A stretch of 64,000 bases of DNA, taken from positions 1,005,992-1,069,991 of the forward strand of contig NZ_CP101322.1 of the NCBI RefSeq assembly GCF_024300625.1, read 5' to 3'. The stretch is from Halovivax gelatinilyticus. Its GTDB lineage: Archaea; Halobacteriota; Halobacteria; Halobacteriales; Natrialbaceae. The notes under the pieces are model-generated. The model worked only from the letters and a program-made list of their open reading frames with translations. It did not search any database and was not told the origin of the DNA. Positions 36,947 to 45,130 of this stretch are shown here, piece after piece (within the stretch, counting starts at the first letter, position 1; every line of letters begins with the position of its first letter). A program made the position numbers and the translations under genes.

Positions 36947-37573
36947 ATGCGCACGGCGCTCAGAGTCGGCATCGCCATCTACAACGACGGACACTACCAC
37001 GCCGCACACGACGCCTGGGAGGGCCACTGGCTCGACCTGGAGTCCGGAACGCCCGAGGAGCGACTGCTCCACGGGCTCATCCAGTTCACCGCTGCGGTGT
37101 ACCACGCCTGTGATCGAAACTGGGAGGGAGCGGTCGGCCTGGCGACGAGCGCCGGCGAGTACCTAGACGGCATCGACGCCGAATATCGAGGGTGTAACGT
37201 CGACGAGGTGGGACGCTACCTGCGAGCGCTCGCGACCGATCCCGAGGGTATCGAACGGGGTCAGCCGCTCGCGTTGACCCACGAGGGAGAACGACTAACG
37301 CTGGCCGACCTGACGCCCGAGGAAACGGTCGTCGCCGCGAACGTCCTCGCCGAGGAGTGGGACTACGACGAGGAATTGTTCGAACGCGCCGGCGACGCCG
37401 CACTCGAAGCCCTCGACGAGGGTGACGAGGGTACGCCGTTTCTGGCGCTGCTGTTCGACTTCGTTCGCGGGGACGAGTCGGATAGAGCCGTCATTTATCA
37501 GCGGCTCGAGGCGCTCGTCGACCGACGCGAGTCGCGTCGTCGCGACGTCGAGGGGCTGTTCGACGAAAACTGA
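36947..37573 (+). CDS. DUF309 family protein
   Basis: A 208-residue helical protein with the DUF309 pattern in the first 50 residues (YNDGHYHAAHDAWEGHWLD, then LLHGLIQFTAAVYHACDRNW). The HxxHxxWE-like histidines and glutamate may form a metal or catalytic site. The remainder is acidic and helical. The family is found in bacteria and archaea with no agreed role. Start at 36947 (MRTALRVGIAIYNDG). An earlier in-frame start at 36881 adds unrelated sequence. Confidence 0.85.
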   Translation: MRTALRVGIAIYNDGHYHAAHDAWEGHWLDLESGTPEERLLHGLIQFTAAVYHACDRNWEGAVGLATSAGEYLDGIDAEYRGCNVDEVGRYLRALATDPEGIERGQPLALTHEGERLTLADLTPEETVVAANVLAEEWDYDEELFERAGDAALEALDEGDEGTPFLALLFDFVRGDESDRAVIYQRLEALVDRRESRRRDVEGLFDEN

Positions 37574-37628
37574 GCGGGAAGACGGACCGAGCGAAACGAC
37601 TATGTGCTGATACGATCGGGAGTAGCGT

Positions 37629-37943
37629 ATGTCGGTACTCCTCACCGCCATCGCGTTCGTCCTCGGCGTCTTCCTTCTGATGTGGGGAATCCTCTCGATC
37701 GTCGATCCGGAACGGGCGTTCCGGTACGAAAATATCTTTCAGATCCGAGACGTCGAACTGAGCGGCTTCGGCGTGGCGATCCAGCAGATCAGCGGCGTCT
37801 TCTTACTGTTCGCGACGCCGTTCGTCGTCGGTCGGGCGATGGCGGATCCGCTCGCGATCCCCCTGATGTACGTCGTCGCGCTCGCCCCGTTCGTTCGGTG
37901 GTACGACGTCGGCCCCGACTGGCTCGTCGGGTTCGTCCGGTGA
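37629..37943 (+). CDS. Small integral membrane protein
   Basis: A 104-residue protein with three hydrophobic spans (about 4-24, 48-68 and 74-92; the first is LLTAIAFVLGVFLLMWGILSIV). A conserved-looking polar segment DPERAFRYENIFQIRDVELS joins spans one and two. It is a typical haloarchaeal small membrane protein of unknown function. It follows the DUF309 gene by 55 bases and converges with the dehydrogenase gene at 37963. Confidence 0.78.
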   Translation: MSVLLTAIAFVLGVFLLMWGILSIVDPERAFRYENIFQIRDVELSGFGVAIQQISGVFLLFATPFVVGRAMADPLAIPLMYVVALAPFVRWYDVGPDWLVGFVR

Positions 37944-37962
37944 GTCGTCGACACGCTCGCGA

Positions 37963-38706
37963 TTATTCGAACTCCGCGGAGTTGTCCTGCGGTTCGTAGC
38001 CGAGCACCTCTCGCGCACGCTCTAAGGAGTAGTATTTGCGGTCGTTGTCGGAGATTCCGTAGACGATCTCGTAGCCGTAGTCGGCCTCGATGCACCGCTG
38101 AAAGAGGTGGGCACAATCGCGGTAGGAGAGCCACATCGCTTGGCCGCGCTCGTAGTCGACCGGCGGGTGATCCTTCGTGAGGTTGCCGATGCGGACGCAG
38201 GCGACCGAGAGACCGAACTCGTCGTGGTAGTACCGGCCGAGAATCTCGCCGGTCGCCTTCGAGACGCCGTAGAGGTTACCCGGCCGGGGAAGTTCCGCGC
38301 CGTCGAGTCGGAAATCGTCACCCGTGCGGTAGAGGTCGGGCAGGCGCTCGTCGGTCTCGTAGGCGCCGACGGCGTGATTCGAGGAGGCGAAGGCGACCGT
38401 CTCGACGCCGGCGTCGACGGCGGCCTCGTAGACGACGCGCGTCCCGTCGATGTTGTTCGGGAGCACCGACGACCACGGAGCCTCCTTACGCGGATCGCCC
38501 GCCAGGTGAATCACCGCGTCGATTCCCGCCATCGCCTCGCGGACGGCTGACTCGTCGGTGATGTCGCAGACGACGAATTCGCCGGGCAGCTCTTCGGTCG
38601 GCGGATCACGATCGAGCAGTCGCCACTCGTACTCGTCGGACAGGTCGTCGAGGACGGCCGTGCCGACGCGGCCAGCGGCTCCGGTCAGGAGAACCGACGT
38701 TGGCAT
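37963..38706 (-). CDS. azf: NAD-dependent epimerase/dehydratase family, probable glucose-6-phosphate dehydrogenase (Azf)
   Basis: A 247-residue extended SDR enzyme. The NAD-binding motif is LTGAAGRVGTAV (residues 6-17), CDITDESAV follows and the catalytic YxxxK is NLYGVSKATGE near residue 144. AGDPRKEAPWSSVLPNNIDGTRVVYEAAVDAGVETVAFASSNHAVG is typical. The sequence resembles the haloarchaeal NAD-dependent glucose-6-phosphate dehydrogenase (Azf) that feeds the oxidative pentose-phosphate route in Haloferax, and uronate dehydrogenases. Azf is my best guess from pattern memory, not certain. Confidence 0.7.
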   Translation of the reverse strand: MPTSVLLTGAAGRVGTAVLDDLSDEYEWRLLDRDPPTEELPGEFVVCDITDESAVREAMAGIDAVIHLAGDPRKEAPWSSVLPNNIDGTRVVYEAAVDAGVETVAFASSNHAVGAYETDERLPDLYRTGDDFRLDGAELPRPGNLYGVSKATGEILGRYYHDEFGLSVACVRIGNLTKDHPPVDYERGQAMWLSYRDCAHLFQRCIEADYGYEIVYGISDNDRKYYSLERAREVLGYEPQDNSAEFE

Positions 38707-38864
38707 TCATCGGATGGATGGAGCCACCCAGATACGTACCTTGCGGTCTCGGGCGAGTGGTGACAGCGAGCGAGAACGCGGTGCAATACGAGCGGGCGAG
38801 CGGCGAGTTCGTCCCCCAACAACGGATCAAAACGACCTTCCCCGCGGCGGCTGATCCTGCTACT

Positions 38865-39260
38865 ATGTCACCAGCTACGCCGCCGGACGGACGCCAGACC
38901 GGGCGCGATCCCGAGCCCGCCGAGATAGCGTGCTTCGAAGCCGGTATCAAATTCGGCTCGCTGTATCACCAGTTCGCCGGAACGCCGGTGTCGCCGTCCA
39001 GCGCGGAGAGTCTCGCGAGCGCGATGGAGGAAGCGATCGAGAACCAGCCCCACTGCGTCGACGTAACCGTCGACGTCGACACGGGCGCGATCGAGCGCGA
39101 ACTCACAGACACCAGCGCGTCGTACACGGAGGTAACGGGTCGGTTTCTCGAGGTGGAGATCGTCGTCGAGACCGACGAGTACGCCGTCACCTCGCGGATG
39201 CAGATGGACGGTGACTATCCGCTCATGTCCGTCGTCAGCGTCGACGAGAGCGTCTCGTAA
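38865..39260 (+). CDS. mptD: Archaeal dihydroneopterin aldolase, MptD type
   Basis: A 131-residue protein with the archaeal DHNA pattern (ACFEAGIKFGSLYHQFAGTPVSPSSAESLASAMEEAIENQPHCVDVTVDVD). MptD converts 7,8-dihydroneopterin phosphate-derived intermediates to 6-hydroxymethyl-7,8-dihydropterin in archaeal pterin synthesis. The frame begins upstream at 38700, but MSPATPPDGRQTG at 38865 gives the family length. It diverges from the azf-like gene. Confidence 0.82.
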   Translation: MSPATPPDGRQTGRDPEPAEIACFEAGIKFGSLYHQFAGTPVSPSSAESLASAMEEAIENQPHCVDVTVDVDTGAIERELTDTSASYTEVTGRFLEVEIVVETDEYAVTSRMQMDGDYPLMSVVSVDESVS

Positions 39261-39368
39261 TTCCCATCGAAGAGAGTGTCGACTCCGTCTGCCTCCCGCG
39301 ATCTACCGTCGATTTTCACTTTCACTTTCGGGCGATCGTTTAACCCCGCCGGGGAAGTAGGCTCACAC

Positions 39369-39770
39369 ATGAGTCAGGCCTCACTCACCGACGACGACCT
39401 ATTCGGCGAGGCGGCGACCGAAATGCGCGAAGACGTCGAGCAGTCCCTCGATGCGGCGAGAGAGGCCCTCCCCGCCGCAGACGACATCTGGGAGACCGAC
39501 GCGGACAACGTCCTCGGGGCGTTGAACGGCCTGAAATCCGCACTCGACGTCGGCGACGCGGAAGATCACCTCCGCGACGCGAAGAAGTGGTACACGATGG
39601 GCGACCGGGCGGACGCGTTCGACGACGCGTCGGACCTGGCAGACGAGATCGAGACGGTCGAGTCGTCGGTCGCCGACATCGCCAGCGCGAGCGAGCAGGT
39701 CGCAGATCTCGCTCAGACGATGCCCGGTCTCCGCTCGAAGCTTCAAGATCTAGAAGACGACGAGGAGTGA
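39369..39770 (+). CDS. Haloarchaeal acidic helical protein, DUF5790-like
   Basis: A 133-residue, very acidic, helical protein (LFGEAATEMREDVEQSLDAAREALPAADDIWETDADNVLGALNGLKSALDVGDAEDHLRDAKKW). I believe it is DUF5790, widespread in Halobacteria and without known role. It starts at the ATG 39369; the upstream extension to 39276 is unrelated. It converges with the creatininase-family gene. Confidence 0.7.
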   Translation: MSQASLTDDDLFGEAATEMREDVEQSLDAAREALPAADDIWETDADNVLGALNGLKSALDVGDAEDHLRDAKKWYTMGDRADAFDDASDLADEIETVESSVADIASASEQVADLAQTMPGLRSKLQDLEDDEE

Positions 39771-39835
39771 CGACGACAGTCCGCACTCGGTGAGACCGGC
39801 CCGAGCGATGATTCCTCTTCGATGAGTCGCCCTGC

Positions 39836-40567
39836 TCACCGCGACTCCGACAGGTCTCTCGATTCGACGGCTGAGAGCAAACTCGCGAGTGCATCGGCCG
39901 CCAGCTCCAGTAACTCCTCGCCGAGATCGGCATCGCCAGCCGCCGGATCCCCCACTACGCCGTTTTCCGTAAACGAGGCCGAATCGTGTGCGAGGTTGGT
40001 GTGACTTACCCACTCGCCCCAGCCGTCGGCGGCGTCGGCGCGCGCGTCGTCGATCCGGGTTTCGTCGATCAGGTCCGGTTCGATCGCCCGAACGAGCGCC
40101 GTCTCGAGCGAGCCGGCGTGACCCATCTCGGCGGCGTGCTCGCCGACGGTCTCGAACCAGGTGAACGAGACGGCGTAGGCGTCACCATCGCGGCTGATCT
40201 CGCCGGTCACCTCTCGAAGCGCGTCGACGTTCCCGCCGTGGCCGTTGACGCAGACGACGCGATCGAAGCCGTGGTGAGCGAGACTCCTGATGCAATCTCT
40301 GACGGTCGCTCGAAACGTGTCCGGTTCGAGCCAGAGCGTTCCCGCGAAGTGGCGATGCTCTCGCGCCAGTCCGATCGGGAGCGTCGGGGCGATCGCGACC
40401 TCGCCGTCGAAGGCCGACACACCAGCGTCGGCGACGGTCGTCGCGGCCAGCGTGTCCGTTCCCAACGGTGCGTGCGGACCGTGTTGTTCCGTACTTCCGA
40501 CCGGCAACACCGCGATCTCGGTGTCGAGTTCCGCCACGTCGGGCCACGCGACGCGTTCAACGTGCAT
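39836..40567 (-). CDS. Creatininase-family amidohydrolase, candidate ArfB
   Basis: A 243-residue metal-dependent amidohydrolase. The metal-site pattern is GSTEQHGPHAPLGTDT near residues 25-40 and VVCVNGHGGNVDAL near 125, with EMGHAGSLETAL near 165. In archaea one member (ArfB) deformylates FAPy, an early step of riboflavin and F420 synthesis, so that role is a reasonable hypothesis. Creatinine hydrolysis is unlikely. The ATG at 40567 starts MHVERVAWPDVAELD. Upstream frame to 40741 is not homologous. Confidence 0.8.
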   Translation of the reverse strand: MHVERVAWPDVAELDTEIAVLPVGSTEQHGPHAPLGTDTLAATTVADAGVSAFDGEVAIAPTLPIGLAREHRHFAGTLWLEPDTFRATVRDCIRSLAHHGFDRVVCVNGHGGNVDALREVTGEISRDGDAYAVSFTWFETVGEHAAEMGHAGSLETALVRAIEPDLIDETRIDDARADAADGWGEWVSHTNLAHDSASFTENGVVGDPAAGDADLGEELLELAADALASLLSAVESRDLSESR

Positions 40568-40675
40568 AGCCGTCACGACGGGCGGTCGGCCCTTGTACCC
40601 TCCGTATCGATCGAACCGTGACGACCACGCGTTGGCAGGGTCAAACGGTTTCCGACGGTCGAACGGATGGGCGAT

Positions 40676-41020
40676 ATGAGCGACCAGCACCGCGAACTCG
40701 GCGTCGATCTGGGAGCACTCGGTGAGAAGATTGCTGACCACGACTATCCGGCGACGCAGGACGAGTTACTCGCAGAGTACGGGGACGAAGAGATCGAGTT
40801 GGAAGGCGAAACCGTCACGTTCGAGTCGCTACTCGAACCGCTGAACGAAGACGAGTACGCCGCGGCGAGCGAGGTCAACGAGGCTATTCTCTCGATGGTG
40901 GGCGACGAGGCGATCGGACGGAAGAATTACAGCGACCGCACGCCGCCGGCCCCTGGCGAGGATCGACAGGACGAAGGCGCGCCGGATCAGGACGGACAGA
41001 GAGAACAGGAGTCGTTCTGA
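40676..41020 (+). CDS. Haloarchaeal small acidic protein, DUF5789-like
   Basis: A 114-residue acidic protein with the pattern LGVDLGALGEKIADHDYPATQDELLAEYGDEEIELEGETVTFESLLEPLNEDEYAAASEVNEAILSMVGDEAIGRKNYSDR. I believe it is DUF5789, found throughout Halobacteria. No catalytic or metal motif is visible. The last 25 residues are disordered. ATG at 40676 (MSDQHRELG) is preferred to 40667. It converges with the ABC exporter. Confidence 0.68.
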   Translation: MSDQHRELGVDLGALGEKIADHDYPATQDELLAEYGDEEIELEGETVTFESLLEPLNEDEYAAASEVNEAILSMVGDEAIGRKNYSDRTPPAPGEDRQDEGAPDQDGQREQESF

Positions 41021-41057
41021 GCGGTCCGTTCCGTTCGAATAGCCATCGGCGGGCCGC

Positions 41058-43022
41058 TCAGTCGTTATTGTGCGATTGCGTTCGAGCGGTTCGTCGCTGT
41101 GCGCGCTCGATGAACTCCTCCGGGAGCTCGTCGATTTCGCCGGCCTGGACGCCCCAGAGGTGGGCGTAGAGACCGTCGTTCGAGAGGAGGTGCTCGTGGC
41201 TGCCGCGTTCGACGATCTCGCCGCCTTCGAGGACGATGATCTTGTCGGCGTCCTTGATCGTCGAGAGGCGGTGAGCGATCGCGAACGTGGTCCGATCCTC
41301 GGTGAGCGCGTCGATCGAGCGCTGGATGAGCATCTCGGTCTCGGTGTCGACGTCGCTGGTCGCCTCGTCCAGGATGAGGATGTCCGGGTCTTTGAGGATC
41401 GCGCGGGCGATGCACAGCCGTTGGCGCTGGCCACCGGAGAGCTTGACACCGCGTTCGCCGACCTCCGTGTCGTAGCCGTCCGGCAGGTTCTGGATGAAGT
41501 CGTGGGCTTCTGCCGCTTTGGCGGCTTCGACGATCTCCTCGCGGTCGGCGTCGAAGGTGCCGTACGCGATGTTCTCCTCGACGGTCCCGTAGAAGAGGTA
41601 CGACTCCTGGCCGACGTAGGCCATCGACTGGCGGAGCGACGAGAGCGAGACGTCGCGGACGTCCTGGCCGTCGATGCGCACGGCGCCGTCGTCGACGTCG
41701 TACAGTCGCAAGAGGAGCTTCAGGACGGTCGACTTTCCGGCACCGGTCGGCCCGACCAGTGCGACCGTGTCGCCGCCGTCGACGTCGAACGAGATGTCGT
41801 CGATGATCATTTCCTCGCGTTCGCCGTCGGCCTCTTCGTTGGCGTAATTGAAACTGACGTGGTCGTACTCGACGTGGCCGTCGGTGACCTCCAGCGAGTC
41901 CGCGTCCACGTCTCGGTCGATCCGTCCGTCCTCGTCCATCAATCCGAAGATCCGCTCGCTCGAGGCGGCGGCCCGCTGGTACATATTGATAATCTGTCCG
42001 AACTGGGCCATCGGCCAGACGAGTTGCTGGGTGTAGAGGATGAACGCGACGAACACACCCGTCTGCAGGGTTCCGGTGAACGGTCCCGGACCGCTGCCGG
42101 TGAACACCCAGTAGCCACCCACGATGAACGTCGCGACGAAGCCGATTCCCGAGATGAGTTGCAAGCCCGGGAAGAACTTGATCCGGATGCGGATCGCGCC
42201 CCAGTTCTTGTTAAAGTAGTTTCGCGAGACGTCGTCGACCCGGTCGGATTCGTACTCCTCGGTGTTATCGGATTTGATGACCTGAATGCCGCCGAGGTTG
42301 TTCTCGAGCCGGGAGTTTACCTTTCCGACCGACGAGCGCACTTCGGCGTACTTCGGCTGGATCTTCTTGACGAAGATGTAGGTGAAGATCGCGATGAGCG
42401 GAACGGGTGCCATCGAGACCAGCGCGAGCTGTGGATTGAGCCAGAACAGGAGGCCGGCGATGCCGACCACCATCACGACCAGTCGGAACGCCGAGTTGAG
42501 CCCGTCGTTCAGAAAGCGCTCGAGCTGGTTGACGTCGTTCGACAGTACGGACATCATCTCGCCGGTCTGTTTGGTGGCGAAGAACTCCATGTCGAGTCGT
42601 TGCATCTTGTCGTACGTCGCGGTCCGCACGTCGTGCTGGATGTCCTGACTGAAGGCGTTGAATCCCCAGTTACGCAGGTAGTGAAAGACCGCCCCGATGA
42701 CGAACGAGCCGGCGATGGCGATGACGATGAACTGGAACTGCCCCGCCTCCGAGGTGGGGAGCCAGGACTCTGGAAGGATAACCAGGGGTATCTGTTCAGC
42801 GAACGGCGCCGGATCGTCAGCGAAGATGGAGTCGATCGCGACGGCGAGCAAGAGTGCCGGCAAGAGGTCGAGAATCCGAGCGAAGATGCTCGAAAAGATC
42901 CCGACCGTTACCGAGAACCAGTAGGGACGTCCGTATTCGAAGATGAGCCGGCGCATCGGGTTATCGATGTTGTCCCGCTGCTCTTCGAACGGGTCGTCCT
43001 CTTCCCAATCAATACTACTCAT
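41058..43022 (-). CDS. ABC exporter, fused membrane and ATPase domains
   Basis: A 654-residue half-transporter. Six membrane spans occupy about 35-340, then the ATPase with Walker A VALVGPTGAGKSTVLKLLLRLY near 430, signature LSGGQRQRLCIARAIL near 530 and Walker B ILILDEATSDVDTETE. Family members act as homodimers or heterodimers exporting lipids, drugs or peptides. No partner gene is adjacent, so a homodimer is likely. The tail (ERAQRRTARTQSHNND) is basic, unlike the rest. An exact 14-base palindrome overlaps its promoter (43036-43049). Confidence 0.92.
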   Translation of the reverse strand: MSSIDWEEDDPFEEQRDNIDNPMRRLIFEYGRPYWFSVTVGIFSSIFARILDLLPALLLAVAIDSIFADDPAPFAEQIPLVILPESWLPTSEAGQFQFIVIAIAGSFVIGAVFHYLRNWGFNAFSQDIQHDVRTATYDKMQRLDMEFFATKQTGEMMSVLSNDVNQLERFLNDGLNSAFRLVVMVVGIAGLLFWLNPQLALVSMAPVPLIAIFTYIFVKKIQPKYAEVRSSVGKVNSRLENNLGGIQVIKSDNTEEYESDRVDDVSRNYFNKNWGAIRIRIKFFPGLQLISGIGFVATFIVGGYWVFTGSGPGPFTGTLQTGVFVAFILYTQQLVWPMAQFGQIINMYQRAAASSERIFGLMDEDGRIDRDVDADSLEVTDGHVEYDHVSFNYANEEADGEREEMIIDDISFDVDGGDTVALVGPTGAGKSTVLKLLLRLYDVDDGAVRIDGQDVRDVSLSSLRQSMAYVGQESYLFYGTVEENIAYGTFDADREEIVEAAKAAEAHDFIQNLPDGYDTEVGERGVKLSGGQRQRLCIARAILKDPDILILDEATSDVDTETEMLIQRSIDALTEDRTTFAIAHRLSTIKDADKIIVLEGGEIVERGSHEHLLSNDGLYAHLWGVQAGEIDELPEEFIERAQRRTARTQSHNND

Positions 43023-43035
43023 TGACTCGGCTCAA

Positions 43036-43054
43036 TAGTCGGTCGACTATAAAT
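43036..43054 (-). promoter_or_regulatory. TATA box and palindromic operator of the ABC exporter
   Basis: On the minus strand ATTTATAG (43047-43054) lies about 29 bases before the ATG at 43022, predicting an almost leaderless mRNA. TAGTCG-GT-CGACTA (43036-43049), a perfect 6-bp inverted repeat, overlaps the TATA box's downstream edge. A repressor bound there would block TBP/TFB or polymerase. Confidence 0.55.
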
Positions 43055-43196
43055 GTTCCCTACGAACCGAAATAGGCGATTTCCGCCGCATTTTCCGATC
43101 CGGTGCGTACCTCCACCGACCGTCGATAAAAAGCCTCGTCGGAGAGCCGCCCCAGAAAGTAACAGTTATTCATCCCCGCTGGTTTCGGACGTATAC

Positions 43197-43270
43197 GGGC
43201 TCGTGGTCTAGTTGGTTATGACGTGGCCTTTACAAGGCCGAGGTCGGTGGTTCGAATCCGCCCGAGCCCA
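43197..43270 (+). tRNA. tRNA-Val (TAC anticodon)
   Basis: The 74-base cloverleaf has acceptor stem GGGCTCG/CGAGCCC, D-arm GTTGGTTATGAC, anticodon loop TTTACAA giving anticodon TAC (reads GUA and, by wobble, GUG), and T-arm GGTTCGAATCC. The discriminator is A and CCA is not encoded. No intron is seen. A 23-base copy of its 3' end lies 136 bases downstream. Confidence 0.95.
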
Positions 43271-43272
43271 TA

Positions 43273-43407
43273 TTTCTGCCGCGAACAACGTCGTGAGCGG
43301 TAGAAATCTGTTGTGAGGACGGTTCGAACCCTGCAAGTCGCAGCCCGCGCAGCGCCGGAGGCGCGAGCAGGACCGTCTCGATTCGGTTCGAATCCGCCCG
43401 AGCCCAT
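43273..43407 (+). repeat. tRNA-Val downstream element with duplicate of the tRNA 3' end
   Basis: Immediately after the tRNA is a stem TTTCTGCCGC ... GCGGTAGAAA (43273-43306). Next comes a core (43321-43380) beginning GGTTCGAACCCTGCAAGTCG and ending CGAGCAGGACCGTCTCG, then at 43385-43407 an exact 23-base repeat of the tRNA-Val 3' end (43249-43271). The core is closely related to one downstream of tRNA-Phe at 58207-58280. Its nature (integration remnant, small RNA, tRNA processing site) is open. The rest to 43500 holds nothing I recognise. Confidence 0.65.
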
Positions 43408-43506
43408 TTCTGGAACGAACGACCAGCAGCGACGGGAGTCACCCCACGAACGTCGATAAATCGACTGGCGTTGTGGTCTGTTGAGAGGTGGCAACAATTG
43501 ACTCGA

Positions 43507-43532
43507 CCCGCGGGGATTTATCCCGTCGCGGG
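43507..43532 (+). promoter_or_regulatory. Palindrome over the leuA TATA box
   Basis: CCCGCG-GGGA-TTTA-TCCC-GT-CGCGGG is a two-part inverted repeat centred on an ATTTAT TATA-like core, 29 bases before the leuA ATG at 43548. That spacing predicts a nearly leaderless leuA mRNA. A regulator binding the palindrome would block the TATA box directly, so it is a good operator candidate for branched-chain amino-acid control. Confidence 0.5.
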
Positions 43533-43547
43533 TTCGGTTGGGTTGCA

Positions 43548-44772
43548 ATGACGACAACCGAGGGCGCCTCTGTCTCCAGGCAGGGGAGTCGAGTTCTTCG
43601 ACGGTAACGTACCGATTAGTACGGGCGACGACGTACAGATTTTCGATACGACGCTTCGAGACGGTGAGCAATCGCCACGCGTCTCGTTCTCCTACGAGGA
43701 CAAGCGAGAGATCGCAGCGGTGCTAGACGAGATGGGAACCGACGTCATCGAGGCGGGGTTCCCGGTCAGCTCGCAGGCCGAGTTCGAGGCGGTTCGAGAT
43801 ATCGCAGAATACACCGAGACGACGGTCGCCGGTCTCGCCCGGATCGTCGACGGGGACGTGCAGGCGGCGCTCGACGCCGAGGTGGATATGGTCCACGTCT
43901 TCGCGTCGACGTCCGACGTTCAGATCGACGATTCGATGCGCTCGACGCGCGAGGCGGTCAAGCGACGATCCGTCGAGTGCGTCGAGCGGGTCGCGGATGC
44001 CGGCGTCGAGTGCATGTTCTCGCCGATGGACGCCACGCGGACCGATCCGGACTACCTCGTCGACGTGATCGAGGCGACGACGGCCGCGGGGGCCGACTGG
44101 ATCAACGTGCCGGACACGGTGGGCGTCTGCACGCCGACCCGAATGGGCGAACTCGTCCGGTTCGTCCGCGAACACACGGACGTGCGGATCGACGTCCACT
44201 GTCACGACGACTTCGGTCTGGCGGGCGCGAACACTATCGCCGGATTCGAAGCGGGTGCCAATCGGGCCCAGGTCGCGGTCAACGGCATCGGCGAGCGAGC
44301 CGGCAACGCCGCCTACGAGGAGGTCGTGATGGCGCTCGAATCGATCTACGACGTCGACACGGGCATCGACACGACCCGATTCGCCGAGCTATCGGCGCTC
44401 GTCGAGGCCCAGAGCGGCGTCTCCGTCCCGCGAAACAAGCCGGTGGTCGGTTCGAACGCGTTCAGTCACGAGAGTGGCATTCACGCGGCGGGCGTGATCG
44501 AGAACAGCGAGACGTTCGAACCAGGCGTGATGACGCCCGAGATGGTCGGGGCCGAACGAGAGTTCGTCCTCGGTAAGCACACCGGGGCTCACAGCGTCCG
44601 AAAACGCCTCACAGATCGCGGGTTCGACCCGTCCGATGGGCAGGTTCGCGAGGTGACGAAGCGGGTGAAGGCGGTCGGCTCGGCCGGCGAAATCGTGACG
44701 TCGGCCGTTCTCGACCGCATCGCACGCGAGGTTTCGGTCGAACGCCGACAACGGACCGAGGTTCGAGGCTGA
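43548..44772 (+). CDS. leuA: 2-isopropylmalate synthase family (LeuA), apparent frameshift near 43583
   Basis: LeuA/citramalate synthase family: joins acetyl-CoA to 2-ketoisovalerate (or pyruvate) in leucine (or isoleucine) synthesis. The catalytic block DTTLRDGEQSPRVSFSYEDKRE, HCHDDFGLAGANTIAGFEAGA and NAFSHESGIHAAG are intact in one frame to the stop at 44772. That frame has no start before 43720. The ATG at 43548 (MTTTEGASVSRQG) is one base out of phase; removing one G from the run at 43583-43586 gives SRQGVEFFDGNVPIS and one protein of about 408 residues. It lacks the LeuA C-terminal regulatory domain. Position at the head of an ilv/leu cluster favours LeuA. Confidence 0.85.
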
Positions 44773-44928
44773 TGGGGGTCCCAATGGGGCCCGCCGGCCG
44801 AAAGCGACAGCGTTCGGTTCGTCGAGGGGACGGGTGTCACCACCGGTTCCCCGTCTGCCGGACGGGCGGGTGCGAACGTTGCACCAGTCGACAGCTATAT
44901 GTGAACGGCCCCCATTCGACCGGGTACG
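44773..44928. other. Intergenic region between leuA and the ilvB leader
   Basis: A reading frame at 44772-45134 is arginine-rich and I do not accept it. The stretch holds the leuA 3' end and, at 44896-44900, the TATAT element of the next transcript. Confidence 0.35.
44896..44900 (+). promoter_or_regulatory. TATA-like element of the ilv-leu operon
   Basis: GCTATATG, with TATAT 31 bases before the ATG of the 24-codon leader ORF at 44929. By the usual archaeal spacing transcription would start within about five bases of that ATG. Confidence 0.45.
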
Positions 44929-45003
44929 ATGCGAGAGACGACTCCCGCCCACGTCGGGTTTGCCGTCACGGGAGCCGTCGCCACGATTATTGTAGGGGCC
45001 TAG
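44929..45003 (+). CDS. 24-codon leader ORF upstream of ilvB
   Basis: An ATG 31 bases after a TATA-like element begins a 24-residue frame (MRETTPAHVGFAV ... ATIIVGA) that ends at TAG 45001-45003. It is hydrophobic and contains four Val and two Ile, the amino acids made by the genes downstream, plus five Ala. The stop codon lies in the loop of a perfect 8-bp hairpin (44991-45012). The arrangement looks like a leader peptide of an attenuator. The alternative is chance; translation has not been shown. Confidence 0.5.
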   Translation: MRETTPAHVGFAVTGAVATIIVGA

Positions 45004-45012
45004 ACCCCTACA
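44991..45012 (+). promoter_or_regulatory. Hairpin overlapping the leader ORF stop codon
   Basis: TGTAGGGG-CCTAGA-CCCCTACA, eight perfect pairs with a six-base loop. The leader ORF's final codons (GTA GGG GCC TAG) form the 5' arm and loop, so a ribosome finishing or pausing there would melt it. No T-run follows at once, so it is not a standard terminator. Confidence 0.55.
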
Positions 45013-45130
45013 CTACCTCATTTCCCGACCCGGCCGTATCATCGAACCCGAGCCGAGCGGATGGCCAGTTGGCCAGTTCCGGCGTTCGAACCGACCCGCT
45101 ACTGACGAGACTCACCGTGCCAACAGACCA

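Noticed and set aside
43216-43671. Minus-strand ORF overlapping tRNA-Val
   Set aside because: It reads the tRNA and its duplicate in reverse (GGFEPPTSAL-like), a well-known false protein type.
45005-45060. Rho-independent-type terminator after the leader hairpin
   Set aside because: No T-run follows the stem, so it is not a standard intrinsic terminator.
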